64,000 nucleotides of DNA from Stictocephala bisonia (lineage: Eukaryota > Arthropoda > Insecta > Hemiptera > Membracidae), in NCBI GenBank assembly GCA_035578905.1, contig JAQJVL010002711.1, positions 21,030 through 85,029 on the forward strand, in the 5' to 3' direction. Positions within the stretch are counted from its first letter, which is position 1. The number at the start of each line of letters is the position of its first letter. This document shows positions 27,101 to 37,612 of this stretch, in pieces. The notes beneath the pieces were generated by a model. That model did no database searches and was not told where the DNA came from. It worked only from the letters and a program-made list of their open reading frames with translations. The position numbers and the translations under genes were made by a program.

Positions 27101-27532
27101 TTGAATTTAGCCATCAACAACAACACATGTGAGAGTACTGGATTTAGTGGATTTGAATTAATGTTTAACCACGCCAAAAACGATCCGTTAACCAACAAGT
27201 GGAGCTTGAACGACCTGGTGGAGAGGAATCTCAGTGAAGAAGACCGACTAAAGCAGTTAGAGAAAGCAGTGGACAACCTTCGAAGGATGAGAGATCGCAA
27301 CAAACACAAGGCGGATGGACAACATGGGAACCCACTTCGCATCGGAGAGCAGGTCTACATCAGATCACGGGTGCAGTCCGACCAAAGCCGAGGATTCCAG
27401 GAGAAGCTGCATTGCATCTATGAGGGTCCGTACCAGGTGCTAGCCCAGCTGAGACCAGTGAGCATATTGGTGCAGAGGCTGTCCAATCCCAAAGAAGTGC
27501 GAAGAGTGCACATAAAAGATGTCAAGGTCTAA
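24128..27532 (+). CDS. pol: Pol polyprotein of the gypsy element (protease, RT, RNase H, integrase)
   Basis: The pol frame opens at 24,128 in the -1 frame relative to gag and probably has no start codon of its own; residues below are counted from 24,197. Protease: LIDTGSS with D73, and IIGSQFI. RT: YRLVINYSEVNKKI, LDLCSSFHQI, PFGL, and YVDD at 387-390. RNase H: D536, E577, D602 and D645. Integrase: H777, H784, C814, C817, then catalytic D846, D906 and E941 (D-x34-E), and a GPY-type C-terminal module (YEGPYQVL...). No stop or frameshift interrupts these domains and every catalytic residue checked is present, so the protein may be functional if expressed. Expression depends on the gag-pol junction, where gag has an early UAG. 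The segment after PFGL (HLGSSLLSSYLN) is unlike the commoner KNAPATFQ version. Confidence 0.95.
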   Translation, partial: TRNKFYTEGDYNTEAKKLDYGRELAKFGSRVDPLPEIQQNVNKNKPIHNNTADDKMTHSSVNNNTDNMEHSLNILPTIEVIVNNKVKQEALIDTGSSINVISEDLFNKLKACCPKLQLNRSDIKCRTASQSEMKILGQCNLKIKINEFTWKILVQVSKQLSYAMIIGSQFIKQSELVVDLKSNQCYFNFKPNVKIEFIHSLANIRINVNNVSKQVNIGCSEVKEEIVDLIEKYPNVYTNKIGSGIDYEYTIKLNDTTPVNIRPYPVNPAKMKILKNILDDLLKQNIIRPSQSPYNSPAFLVPKGEDKYRLVINYSEVNKKIEKVNTPLGDLHDIHHFLEGAKYFTVLDLCSSFHQIRLSEESKRITSFSTPFESFEFNRIPFGLHLGSSLLSSYLNRVLEGLKFKCVINYVDDLIIYSKTLNEHLQHIKEVTERLNEWNLTVNPEKVKFLFKEIKFLGYLISHNQVTIDPERTSSILSAKLPTNSKAVSRFIGMSSYFAKFIPNYAELAAPLNELRKKNVKFEWNSKCQESFDKIKTIISNPPVLKIPNYEQEFILHTDASNNAVGACLLQYEGADLKPVAFYSKKLNQSEKVMSIYHKECLAVTASIQKFYSYLEVKPFTLRCDNSALAWILTHCRKLGKLARWCEIILSLPFKVEIIKGKDNVLADYLSRIFSNNEEEVPSEDILVHCYDQSVVQTMDVDKEESSDVSPTVEPVIVNSSSNRLFITNITDFPMSCVQLSEYQNKDPEIIKIICSIRNKTNNEKYFLKNGVLMYKYNNRSKDRVYLPEELINMVFEYYHTSTYGGHPGIANSFRKINQYFYRPNLHEDIKKLVQKCELCKKCKSTNKYLKGPVVSSYSKQPMENLYMDIFGPLTRSSKQNKYLLIVVDDFTKFNWLFSMKEIKSNKIQELLNDRIFSLFSLPKIIVSDNASYFQAHELRQFFFKKGIIHKTTIPYQPQGNKSERFLRNLKAILKIYAHNKQNKWDKEISELNLAINNNTCESTGFSGFELMFNHAKNDPLTNKWSLNDLVERNLSEEDRLKQLEKAVDNLRRMRDRNKHKADGQHGNPLRIGEQVYIRSRVQSDQSRGFQEKLHCIYEGPYQVLAQLRPVSILVQRLSNPKEVRRVHIKDVKV
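24173..24231 (+). promoter_or_regulatory. Candidate programmed -1 frameshift signal between gag and pol
   Basis: In the gag frame the codons run CCA AAA AAC TAG, so bases 24,173-24,179 form the slippery heptamer A AAA AAC, the type used at retroviral gag-pro junctions. About eight bases downstream, GGGAGGG (24,188-24,194) can pair with CCCTCCC (24,225-24,231) around a 30-base loop, one flanking T-A pair extending the stem. Slipping back one base enters the pol frame exactly (next codon 24,179-24,181). The spacing and the stop touching the heptamer fit known -1 sites. Activity is inferred, not shown. Confidence 0.6.
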
Positions 27533-29019
27533 AGAAGTGAATAAGATTATTCTTGAAGGTGGTAAATATGAGTTGGTAATGTATGAAGGGTTATGAACTT
27601 TAATTAATTATGTATGTTTTCAGCAATTAATAATTTTCAGGTTATAAAAAAAAAAATTTTGTGTAATTAAATAGATGGTTAAACAAGGTTACTTGATATA
27701 TTTGAAATTTATTTAAAATGTATTATTTGATTATTGAAGTTGATAATGAATGACTAATTTTGTTTACATGTTATATGTCTGTTTGTAAATAACGGATTAC
27801 TAATGCTCATGTTGTATTTCAGTTTCAGAAAAGTGAAATTAGTATATTAATTATGTATTTTCAGCAAAAGAATGTTATGTCATGTAAATATTTGATGATT
27901 GTTAGATTAAAATTGTTAGATTAGAATTTGTTAGATTAAGACTGTCAAAGTGATTACTTTTAAAGTTTAATGAAATTTTTATGTTCGAATAAATTGCTTG
28001 GTGGACAAGAGTAAACAAATTTTATTTATGTAAATTATATTGAGTAGTTAATTATCCATGAAAATTATGTATTTGAAATTTAATCTGTGTTTGTATTCAT
28101 GTTATATTATAAGTGAGTTAAATAGTACAAGAAAGAATTTTGAGCTTCTAGAACAAAATGTAAGTTGAAAAATTCTGTATTTTTTTAATTGTAATGTATT
28201 TCCAATACCAGTTTCCAGCCTGTTCCTATTGTTTGTAAATAACAACAAAACAAAACACAACACTGAAAGGAGAAGCAAGTGGGAAAAATTTTGAATTTTG
28301 ATTGGTTGGTGAATTGTTTTAATATGAGTGGACTTACGCACCCAACTTTTTTTTCTTTCTTCTTTTGTATCCAAGCACTTATTGACTGCGAAACTCCTGG
28401 TTTTCACCAAACGGAACGACACTGAGCACTCATTTTGAAGCACTTCATTGAAAGGGGAAATAATTAAAAAAAAATAAAAAAAAAAAAAAAAACAATTCTT
28501 TTGAATAGCTCTCCGATCTATTCTACATTGCATCACATGGAACACGCAACAGAGCGTTGTATGTCAACACTGTCTAATGCCTCTTTGGTTAACTGTTGTT
28601 TATGTGAGACACTTGCTGTGGACTGGAGAATGCAGTGTGACGACGGCCGTAGTCAACCCAAAACCGGTCTAGTTTATCGATCGGCCAAGCTGTCAGCTGT
28701 TCGGATGAGGGGACAAGCTGGCGGTCCCGTTCTACTGCTGATGGACAATGGACTGGGGACAACAATGACTGTCAACAATGGACTGGTCTTGTGCTCTTGA
28801 CCCGAGTTTCAAGTGACTCTGGATAACGAATTTAAATGTTGTAGTAGTTTGTAAGATGGTAGTTTAAGAGAGAAACTTTTTGTTCGGAGATCTGAAAAAG
28901 GAAAGGTTTAGGCTAGCTTTGAAAGAAATGGTTGTTAAGGTTAGAAAATATTATGTCCTTTTAGAGATGTGATGATGATAGGGTTTCAAAAAAAAAAAAA
29001 ATTTTTTTTTTTTCTTGTG
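27533..29019 (+). other. Non-coding spacer between pol and polypurine tract
   Basis: About 1.5 kb, AT-rich in its first two thirds. A 99-codon frame at 28,501-28,800 (non-ATG start) lacks a signal peptide or membrane segment, so I see no env. It holds an A18-type run near 28,470-28,492 and an A14T12 palindrome at 28,988-29,013. Confidence 0.65.
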
Positions 29020-29033
29020 AAGGGGGAAAATAA
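29020..29033 (+). promoter_or_regulatory. Polypurine tract of the gypsy element
   Basis: AAGGGGGAAAA followed by TAA directly precedes the TGTAAC start of the 3' LTR. This is the position and composition of the plus-strand primer of LTR elements. Confidence 0.85.
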
Positions 29034-30181
29034 TGTAACAATTGTTAATTGTCTCATTATAATGATTTTAGAGAATTGTGTCTAGAAAATGTTAAATATT
29101 GTAAGAACTGAGAGATTTGGGAGTTTGGTTCTTTCACCAAAAGTTTTCAATATAAATTCTCCAAGTTTTGAGAAAAATTCAGAATCTTCCCCTTTCCAAT
29201 AAAAAAGTAGTTTTTTCCCATTTAAATTAGCTAAATAACCAGTATATTCACGTTTGTTAATTTCCTGTCAATTTCATGCGACATGTTTTCTGAAGTCAAC
29301 ATGTTTGGTGATCCTTACCTGTTCGGTTGTCCTGGTTTAGAGGGTTCTTATTGGTTGATTTAGCCTCTAGAGTAAGGAGGGGGTAAGTCCGTTGGTGGAA
29401 GGTTTGCGGGCGTTCGGGGAGTTGGAAGTAATCTTTTGGCGAGTGACCACGTTTGTTCTTCACGGCGATTTTAACCGTCCGGAGTCTTGTCTTCCGTTTC
29501 GGCAATTTTTCCTTGTCGCTTGTGAGTGTGTGAGCGTATGTCGCGCTTTGTTTGTGGTCACGTTTTGGGTTAAAACCTCCAGGACAGCTACGTAAGTAAT
29601 TTTTACAAGTTTTCTCTAGTTAGGTTTTTCAGTAGGGTTTTAGTAGATAGGGTAAGATCCACCAAGCATGCGCGGTTAAAACTTGTTCTTGTTTGTAGTC
29701 ATTCTTCTAGTGACAGTTCTTGGAGTGCTTTGTTTTCTGTTTAAAAATTTTGTAGAAAGGAAAATGTTTCAAGTCACTAAAAGCTGGTTATTTATTTTTT
29801 TCAGATCTCCCGGAGGCAATTTCAGTTTTCAATATTTCAATTTTTCAGTTTTCAATATTTCAATTTCAATTTTCAATTTTATCAATTTTTTGAATTTTTT
29901 GAGATAGTTTCAATTTTCTAAATTTTTGAATTAAGAATTAATTATTAAAAAAAAAGGTTCTGGTCTGAAGATATTTAATTTATTTGTGTTCCTTTAATTT
30001 AATAAAGAAAGATACTTTATTTTCGTTTTTTATTATTATTTGTAGAAGAAATCCAATTTTATTTTGTTGAAGTTATACGAAGAAAATAAAAAAAATTTTA
30101 TCATTGAAGAATTTTTATTTTAATCTCTCATTTAAGTTGTTCAACATATCAAAAATAAATAGTAGCTAAGTTAAGGCTACA
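29034..30181 (+). repeat. 3' LTR of the gypsy element
   Basis: 1148 bases, nearly identical to 21,501-22,659, ending AAGGCTACA. The 11-base shortfall is mostly one TTTAATTTA-type deletion near 29,975. Confidence 0.95.
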
Positions 30182-30240
30182 AACTAAGGCATATAACTAA
30201 GACATGTAACTAAGGCATGTAACTAAGGCATGTAACTGGT
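30182..30240 (+). repeat. 13-bp satellite, right part
   Basis: About four and a half further units of GGCATGTAACTAA, in the same orientation and phase family as 20,620-21,500. They begin with the duplicated AACT, so the retrotransposon split a single array near its right end. Confidence 0.93.
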
Positions 30241-32005
30241 AGACACTTGCAACGACAATAACACTTTATGAGCTGTCCGTTTATATTGTTACAAGCCTCC
30301 TATTTTGTCCTTAACTTTAAAGCAAAGTAACAACATAAAATGTTCCTTAAATAACGGTTACAAAAAAAGATTAATAGTTCATTTTGAAATGTGAGAGGTT
30401 AATTAATCAACAATTAACAGCTGAAAAGCTAAATCATTACATTATTCAATCATTTTAATTAGTATTTACATTACATTTTATTTTTTTCACGTACATTTAA
30501 ATACTTTCTAGCATAGATTATAGTAATAAAATCCAACAAAATATTTGGTAGTCAAACATCTTTATTTCCCACGATTCAAACTTCTGACTCTAATTTCCAA
30601 ATTAATACTCGTTAACATTTTACCAAATATTACTAAAAAACAAATGTATAAATAAAATAAAAACTTATTCCTAACCCCGAATGAAAAATCATTCTGAATG
30701 GTTAACAAATGAGAAAAAATTTTAATACTCTACGGAAATTACCTAAGTAATGTTGTTTAAACACTATTACATCCTTATATTAACAGTTGTTAACTCAAAT
30801 TGGTCGGTAACGTAGTTGGTTAAAGCCAAGGTTAATAAGCTAAAGTTTCTCAGTTCAATCTCAAACAGATTCATAACAAATGTTCAATGGAGTAATCTCA
30901 TAACCACTGGCTGTTCATTTGTCATTGGGCTATTTATTAATGACATTTTCTAAGGAATAGTCGGCCTTAGTTAGTAACAATGACTACATTCGTTCATATA
31001 CACTCATTCTAAATCCATATTTACCCACATATTGGCGATCGGCGTCTTTAGAAAAAATTTATTGAATAAATAAATTCAACTCAATGTCTCTATTTGTTTG
31101 TTACCCAATGGAGGCATAACGATGTTATTGTGGCAATTACTGCTGTTAGCCTCACCCCTCACCCTCCCACCTTTGGTTAACCCTCTAGGGATGTATATGT
31201 ACATATGACATGATTAGTTTAATTATATATTGACATGCCCTTTAACATTGACCAAGAGGAAAAAAATTAACCACATTCCCGGAAAAGAGGCTTGTATTAA
31301 ACAAATGTCACAATGGAAATTTTTTTAGTTAAAACAGTTAAACAAATAAAGATCAATTAACTGTATGGACATTTTCATTACAGCGCTAATGTAAAACACA
31401 CAGTATTAGTTAAAATAAAAATTAACCTGAAATCATAAAAAATAAGGAGCTTAATTAATTGTGTATTACAGTCAATACAATTAAAATAACAGCGTATTAA
31501 ATTTTTTTACGGTGTGTTTTATTACTTGCTGCTATGTGCTATTGAAACATTTTGTCAGATGTGTTTTTTTCTGCCGCTGTTTTGTTATCTGTTTTTAGGA
31601 GCTTTGAAAATAACTATATGCTATCATTTCTGATTTTTGTTATAACCCACAGAAATTATTACTTGTTTTCCTTAATTTTTCCTGACAAACTGTCTGAAGC
31701 CAAATGTATTTTAAAGATAGTTGTGGTATAAAATCATACATACAGTATTACAGCTTCAACACGTTATTGGAAACGGAATGAAAGACAAATAACCTCGTCC
31801 CAAATAATGGACACTTGGTTCCCTACGTTACAAAATAATTACGTAGTCATAAACCTTGTTTTTAATACTCTCAACTTGAAGACCTAGGCTTACACGACCA
31901 CTGCGTTATAAGTACATGGAAGGAAGAAAGCTCTAACTGTTTAGGCTAACCCCAAGATAAGGGTTGTAATATATTTGAAACTTAGCCATATTAAATATTA
32001 TATTC
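30241..32005. other. Unassigned AT-rich sequence with one tRNA-like stretch
   Basis: No protein domain is recognisable. The only structured item is the tRNA-like segment listed separately. Stretches rich in ATTAA and TTAAC dominate. Confidence 0.5.
30797..30868 (+). other. tRNA-like segment, possible SINE head
   Basis: GTAACGTAGTTGGTTAAAGC resembles a tRNA D-arm/A-box, and CAGTTCAATCTC, about 26 bases further on, resembles a T-arm/B-box; that spacing is right for a tRNA. I could not establish acceptor or anticodon stems, so it is a decayed tRNA-derived repeat at best. Confidence 0.35.
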
Positions 32006-33375
32006 TTGTCATTAAGAAATGAAAATTTTTTAACAAAACTCATAATATTTAATTTATCAGTGGTTGCCACACAATCAAAAAACTTGAACTGGACCGATCA
32101 AGTTGCCGTAATATTTAATTTATCAGTGGTTGCTACACAATCCAAAAACTTGAACGGGACCGATCAAGTTGCCATAATATTTAATTTATCAGTGGTTGCC
32201 ACACAATCCAAAAACTTGAACTGGACCGATCAAGTTGCCATAATATTTAATTAATCAGTGGTTGCCACACAATCCAAACACTTGAACGGGACCGATCAAG
32301 TTGCCGTAATATTTAGTTTATCAGTGGTTGGTACACAATCCAAAAACTTGAACGGGACCGATCAAGTTGCCATAATATTTAATTTATCAGTGGTTGCCAC
32401 ACAATCCAAAAACTTGAACTGGACCGATCAAGTTGCCATAATATTTAATTTATCAGTGGTTGCCACACAATCCAAAAACTTGAACGGGACCGATCAAGTT
32501 GCCGTAATATTTAATTTATCAGTGGTTGCCACACAATCCAAAAACTTGAACGGAACCGATCAAGTTGCCGTAATGTTTAATTTATCAGTGGTTGCCACAC
32601 AATCAAAAAACTTGAACGGGACCGATCAAGTTGCCGTAATGTTTAATTTATCAGTGGTTGCCACACAATAAAAAAACTTGAATGGGACCGATCAAGTTGC
32701 CGTAATGTTTAATTTATCAGTGGTTGCCACACAATCAAAAAACTTGAACGGGACCGATCAAGTTGCCGTAATATTTAATTTATCAGTGGTTGCCACACAA
32801 TCAAAAAACTTGAACGGGACCGATCAAGTTGCTGTAATATTTAATTTATCAGTGGTTGCCACACAATCAAAAAACTTGAACGGGACCGATCAAGTTGCCG
32901 TAATATTTAATTTATCAGTGGTTGCTACACAATCCAAAAACTTGAACGGGACCGATCAAGCTGCCGTAATGTTTAATTTATCAGTGGTTGCCACACAATC
33001 AAAAAATTTGAACGAAACCGATCAAGATGCCGTAATGTTTAATAGAGTTTTTGCTGCTATACACACTTTGAAAAGATTTGCCAAGTTTTTCCCTCTCAAT
33101 GTCAAGGTGTTGTTGGTAAAGACTCTAGTTTTCACTCACTGTAATTACTGTGATACTGTAATCAATGACATGTCTGTTGAGCTCACGAAAAGATTACATC
33201 GTGCCCAAAACTACTGTAACAGATTTACTTTCAGCCTGAGGTGAAGGGATTATGTTACTTCATTTGTCCACCAATTATCCATCATAAAGTTAAGCAATCT
33301 TCGACAATTCCAAATCCTGATTTTGTTGTATAGTATTCTTCGAAACCAAATTCGAACTTTTCAGCCCTAACTTCA
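32006..33375 (+). pseudogene. Non-LTR RT C-terminal remnant carrying an expanded 66-bp coding repeat
   Basis: One reading frame runs from 32,006 to about 33,350, broken only by single stops at 32,252, 32,669 and 33,242. After the repeat block it reads NRVFAAIHTLKRFAKFFP, VLLVKTLVFTHCNYCD, ELTKRLHRAQNYCNRF, then past a TGA into DYVTSFVHQLSIIKLSNLR. This order matches the region C-terminal to the RT catalytic domain in non-LTR elements (W-T-[DE]-[HQ]-V...[KR]V...LHSL.RF...L...L..TLV...DYC). The catalytic RT part is absent. It ends near AATAAAG at 33,390. Confidence 0.75.
32041..33030 (+). repeat. 66-bp coding minisatellite, 15 units with no net indel
   Basis: The unit encodes 22 residues (VIFNLSVVATQSKNLNWTDQ then VA). 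From CATAATATTT at 32,041 to CGTAATGTTT at 33,031 is 990 bases, exactly 15 x 66, so the frame never shifts. KNLNWTDQV is the RT motif just upstream of the remnant's own RVFAAIHTLKRF, so the array grew out of retrotransposon coding sequence. Units 1, 3 and 6 keep tryptophan (TGG) in NWT; the others have GGG. Confidence 0.9.
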
Positions 33376-34339
33376 CCTCTTGTAATATGAATAAAGACGT
33401 TTTTAATTTCATTTCAGTCCACTGTTCCCATGTTACGGGAGTGCAGTAAATACCTAATCCCATGAGATTAACTTAACGATTCTGCACAATGCCGAAAACG
33501 AGAATCGTATTGTACAAACAAGTACATAGCTCTCACTGATGGATGACGTAACTGCTGTAATACGGTAAAGGAATATGTACAAATTGAGATACAACGACTT
33601 TTTATTTTTATTTATTTTTATTAATATATCAGCAATTTCGAATGATTTTTGTATTTAAAAAAATGAAACCTCATATAGCTATTACTAGAAATGTACAGGG
33701 AGGAAAAAAATATGGAAACGCTTTCACAACAATGTAATTTTTTCCATAGATAATTTGATAATTTAATTTATTTAGTAATTTTGTTCCATAAAGTATAATT
33801 TTTATTATAATAATTTCCTTAAAACAGTTAAATAGCGGATAAATAATATTTTTTAAATTAGTTACTTTGAAATTCAAATGACCGCTACTGTGGAAAGAAT
33901 AAACTTTTTTAAGTCCAGTTTTCGGTAATTATTTCTTTTGAACAGACCTTTCATTTGATATCAAACTCGACCTAGGTGCCCCTGAGATGATGAAATGTCA
34001 CTAATGGCGTCAAAAAGTATGTTCTTTGTAACCATGATTACGTACAATATTTCACTTTTACAAGTGAAGTCATACAACTTGTGAAAGCATTTCTATATTT
34101 TTCCCATTCTGTATATAACACGACACATGAACTCATTGCTGCATTCATTTTACTTTCACTAAAATAACCAGAATACTTAAATGGGAACATGATTAAAAAT
34201 CACTTTTATGGGTAAAATAGTTAGTGAATGTCGATAAAATTAGTAATTATATTTGAAGAATTAAAGTTTAAAAATTTTTTACAGTTATTTAGTATGTGTC
34301 CTGGTGATTGTGTGATAGATTTTACAGAACTCTGCGTGT
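33376..34339. other. Unassigned AT-rich sequence
   Basis: No domain or repeat was recognised. A 68-codon minus-strand frame at 33,671-33,877 is an AT-rich shadow. Confidence 0.5.
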
Positions 34340-35860
34340 ATAGGTATCTTTACAAAAGCAAAGCGCCTACAAAGACTGGTCAGATGATCAGCTGTTACTG
34401 AAGGAAGATATCTGTTCAAAGATCAATGATTTAGTTGAGTAAGCTATTGCTTTGTAAGAGCCAATCTCCTCTTGCTTTCGTTTGCCAAAGAAACCCGTTA
34501 CAAACAAACCGAAGCATCAGAAGCAGATATCAACTTGTGGAAGTACAAATTGTTTTCTTATTTCAAGTGTTAACGTAATATATTAGAAATAAATGTGTAA
34601 TAGACTGTATTACATTACGTATATTATTAAATCTTAGTTTAAATACAGTATATTTTAGAGTATTTGGACAATACTTTCGATATTATTTATTTTTTATAAT
34701 CACAGTACAGTTAATACTACTGTACTTCTATTTTGGGATTAAATATGTAATTCAAAATTATCTTGTCCTACTTTGTAGAATTATATATTATTAAATAAAT
34801 ACAGTCCAAGAACTTTATATAGAGTAATACCAAGTGATAATTAATAAGTCAGTAAACTGTATAACTTGCTCTTACTTACTTACTCTTACTCCCATGGTCA
34901 ATTACACCCATGGTGGTATTTCGCCTCGTCAACAGCTCGGCTCCGTTCTTTCCGGTCTCGGTCTTTCCAACGTTACTTTGGTCTCCGTGTACGCTTCCTA
35001 ATGTCCGGATTGTTCTTCCACTCTTGCCTTACTTTGGTTTAATTGTCTCTCCTTATATTGTCGTTCTAAAAATGCTTTCTTAAATACGGTTTCAAAGTTT
35101 CTGTATACATCATGGTTTTAGTATTTAGCGTAGTTACTCTTTTTGTTGAAGAACTATGAAAACAGAGCTGTTATCTTATATTAATACTTAAATAAAAATA
35201 CGATCTATCATCAGTGAAGGTCTTGGTGTTATTTAGATCAAAAGAGATTTTTTACTTGTTATTTTTATGTGGTTTATTTTAGATTCTCATTAAATATTCT
35301 GTTAGTGGAACCACTACAGTTTAAAAAAATGTATTAAAACCTTGGATAATAGTGATAGTATTGTATCAAACAGTAATTATTTTAATGATAAATAGGTCCC
35401 TTTATATTTTAACAGGCTCAAAACGAACTCCAAATGAAAGATAAGTTGTTCTTTTGCTTTATATTGAGATCGCGCTTAAGCATGGATTTGAATGTATTCG
35501 GTGGCTGTCAGAATATAAACAGCTAGAAAAAGAAAATATTTTTTACATCTACTCTAGACTTGAAGATAATATGTAATTTTATTTACCATGTCAAATACAA
35601 ATAAAAATTTTTTTACATTATACATTCGCTTAGTTCAAACAAAAATGATCAGATTTCCAGCAACGTATAAATCTAAAAGAATATGAAAGGTCATTTAAAA
35701 CTGACACAACAAAGTTCAACATCTCAAAAAGGCGTCTATTGTTGAAGACCCTTTGAGATCAACAAAATTAGGAATGTGCAATTCGATCTTCCTTTACCGA
35801 GTGTTACAGACAGAAGCTGTCTAACTTTACTCTTGACAGCTGGTAAAACAAAAAGTACAG
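34340..35860 (-). repeat. Third, partial copy of the antiparallel family (orientation of the right arm)
   Basis: 34,370-34,510 matches 43,850-43,990 (GATGA.CAGCTGTT.CTGAAGG, TGTTCAAAG.TCAATGATTTAGTT, GAGCCAATCTC.TCTTGCTTTCG). 35,715-35,760 matches 45,485-45,545 (AGTTCAACATCTC..., CCTTTGAGATCAACAA). The gap between the two blocks is about 1.3 kb here and 1.6 kb in the right arm, so order and spacing hold. I could not follow it further on either side. Confidence 0.6.
34870..35045 (-). pseudogene. C-terminal relic of another retroelement RT
   Basis: Minus-strand translation reads VRQEWKNNPD, RKRTRRPK, RWKDRDRKERSRAVDEAKYHHG. This resembles the R-G-R-P-..RW.D......A.DR..WR..V.EAK.HPG ending of arthropod RTE/CR1-type polyproteins. 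Stops interrupt it and only about 50 codons survive. It lies within the third copy of the antiparallel family and is probably an independent insertion. Confidence 0.45.
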
Positions 35861-37457
35861 TTTTTAAAGATACTTGGTCACTACTATAAAGAGTGAGATA
35901 TGGAATTAAATATTCGAGATGGTATATTTTTAATTGGTAGGATATTTGTTCTATTTTTTTTTTTTTTTTTTTTTTTTTAATATGGCAATAGATTATTGCT
36001 TTTTATAAAAACTGCAAAGCTCATTATATCAAATATATATTTGCACCAAAAAATCATTTGAAGTTAAATCTAAAAACAATATTAAAAAGGATTTAAAAAT
36101 CATTATAATGGTGTTTTTTTTAATTACATCTTATATTTCTAACTAAAAATGAATAACTAGATACATAAAAGGTAATAGTAAACACTTATTAGGTTTCTAA
36201 ATGTCTGAAATGCAAAGGTGTTATTTAAAAATTGTAAGTATAATATCAGTGAAGTTTTTATAGTTAATGTTGTGAAATCACATGGTTATGTTTAAAATTT
36301 GAATTTTCACTTAAGTATCTTGATAATTATTTTACCCAACAGGGGTTGGGGACGCTCAAGAAGGAAGTCATAGGTCGACTATTAAATGTAGAACAGGTTG
36401 AGGTATAGTGGCATGTTCAACTAATTATTTATAAAATCATCATGAAACTACAAACTTTCAATTAAAAATTTTGTGATTTGGAAAATTACATTTTTGAAAA
36501 CATAGAATATGATGATTGCATAAATTTATAGTTGTTGACTCTTAGTAGTCCGACACGCTCGGTAGTCTGCGGACACGTCAGATGACGTAATTACGCCTGT
36601 CATTGTACGAATTATGGTAATACATTACTACTTGTAGTATGATTATAAGTTTTATTTTACTATGCTACATGTATAATTAAAACAGAAATTTAGTTAGGTA
36701 ATTTGTTTTACAAATAAAACTTTCCGGAAATGTTAAAATAGTCCACAAAAACGTTTGTCATTTGAGTTTCTTTCAAAAAGTCTTTTTAAATTATGTATTA
36801 TTTTTCCTATGTTTACATTTAAAATTTTTGAGATTCAAACCCACAACCCTTAGTTTTGGAGGACATTTTGCATAGATGTTGATTAAAATATTTTTAATGG
36901 ACTCACCATGTGCTGTTTATAGGGAAAGCATTTTGTTTTGGGGCTCAAGACCAAACCGTTCACTCTTACGTACTACACGGGTGGTCTACCTCACCCTGTA
37001 TAATAAAACTGTTTCCAGTAGCTTTGTTCATTTATTATTCTTGTATGTGTTTGTTTTTGTTTTTTTGTATTTTTTTTTATCAAAGTTCAGGATCTATTTT
37101 CCTGTTAAAACTTTGTAATTGTAAATCTTGAGTTCTCTAAAATCATGTTTATTATATTATTCTTTTATTGTATGTTTATTATGTTTGATTTATTATTAGT
37201 TTTGTTGCAGCTGAAATATTAACGATATAGTTAATTTTAGATTCAGATGTTATCAAATTGATATGGATATATGTTTCAAATACGTTATTGCAATGCATGT
37301 GTGGATGAGAAATTCTACAAAATTTATGTACCATCCAAACCAAACAGTTCCTAGTTAGTAACTGTATGATTCTTTAGGTACGACTTCCTGTTTTTTATGT
37401 ATGTGCCGCACACTCAATTTGGCTGTGATAAGCCTTTTCATTTTTATAAATACCAAA
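35861..37457. other. Unassigned AT-rich sequence
   Basis: A T25 run lies at 35,954-35,978. Overlapping frames of 80 and 73 codons at 36.9-37.1 kb have no recognisable domain. Nothing else could be supported. Confidence 0.5.
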
Positions 37458-37612
37458 AAACATAACACGACACGACATGACATGACATAGCATAACATAA
37501 CATGACGTGTCGTGACATAACATAACATGACATAATATAAAATTACATTACATAACATAACATGACATAATATGACATGACATAACATAACATGACACGA
37601 CATAATATAACA
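37458..37612. repeat. ACATAACATGAC pentamer-based repeat
   Basis: Irregular alternation of CATAA, CATGA and CACGA pentamers over about 155 bases, giving a recurrent ACATAACATGAC. The 87-codon minus frame across it is a by-product. Confidence 0.85.

Larger units (their letters stand above)
21501..30181 (+). mobile_element. Complete Ty3/gypsy LTR retrotransposon
   Basis: The element is 8.68 kb and is bounded by two near-identical LTRs (TGTAAC...CTACA). The four bases before it (AACT, 21,497-21,500) repeat directly after it (30,182-30,185) as a target-site duplication. The interior runs gag (22,782), pol in the order protease-RT-RNase H-integrase (to 27,532), a 1.5-kb non-coding stretch, and a polypurine tract against the 3' LTR. 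Integrase after RNase H identifies Ty3/gypsy order. No envelope gene is evident. It sits inside a 13-bp satellite, so it is younger than that array. About half a dozen LTR differences seen by eye point to a recent insertion. Confidence 0.96.

Noticed and set aside
28501..28800. 99-codon frame as a possible env
   Set aside because: Non-ATG start, no signal peptide, no membrane segment, and short.
34911..34937. CCATGG...CCCATGG repeated word as a regulatory palindrome
   Set aside because: It lies in the decayed C-terminal RT relic and is explained by that sequence.
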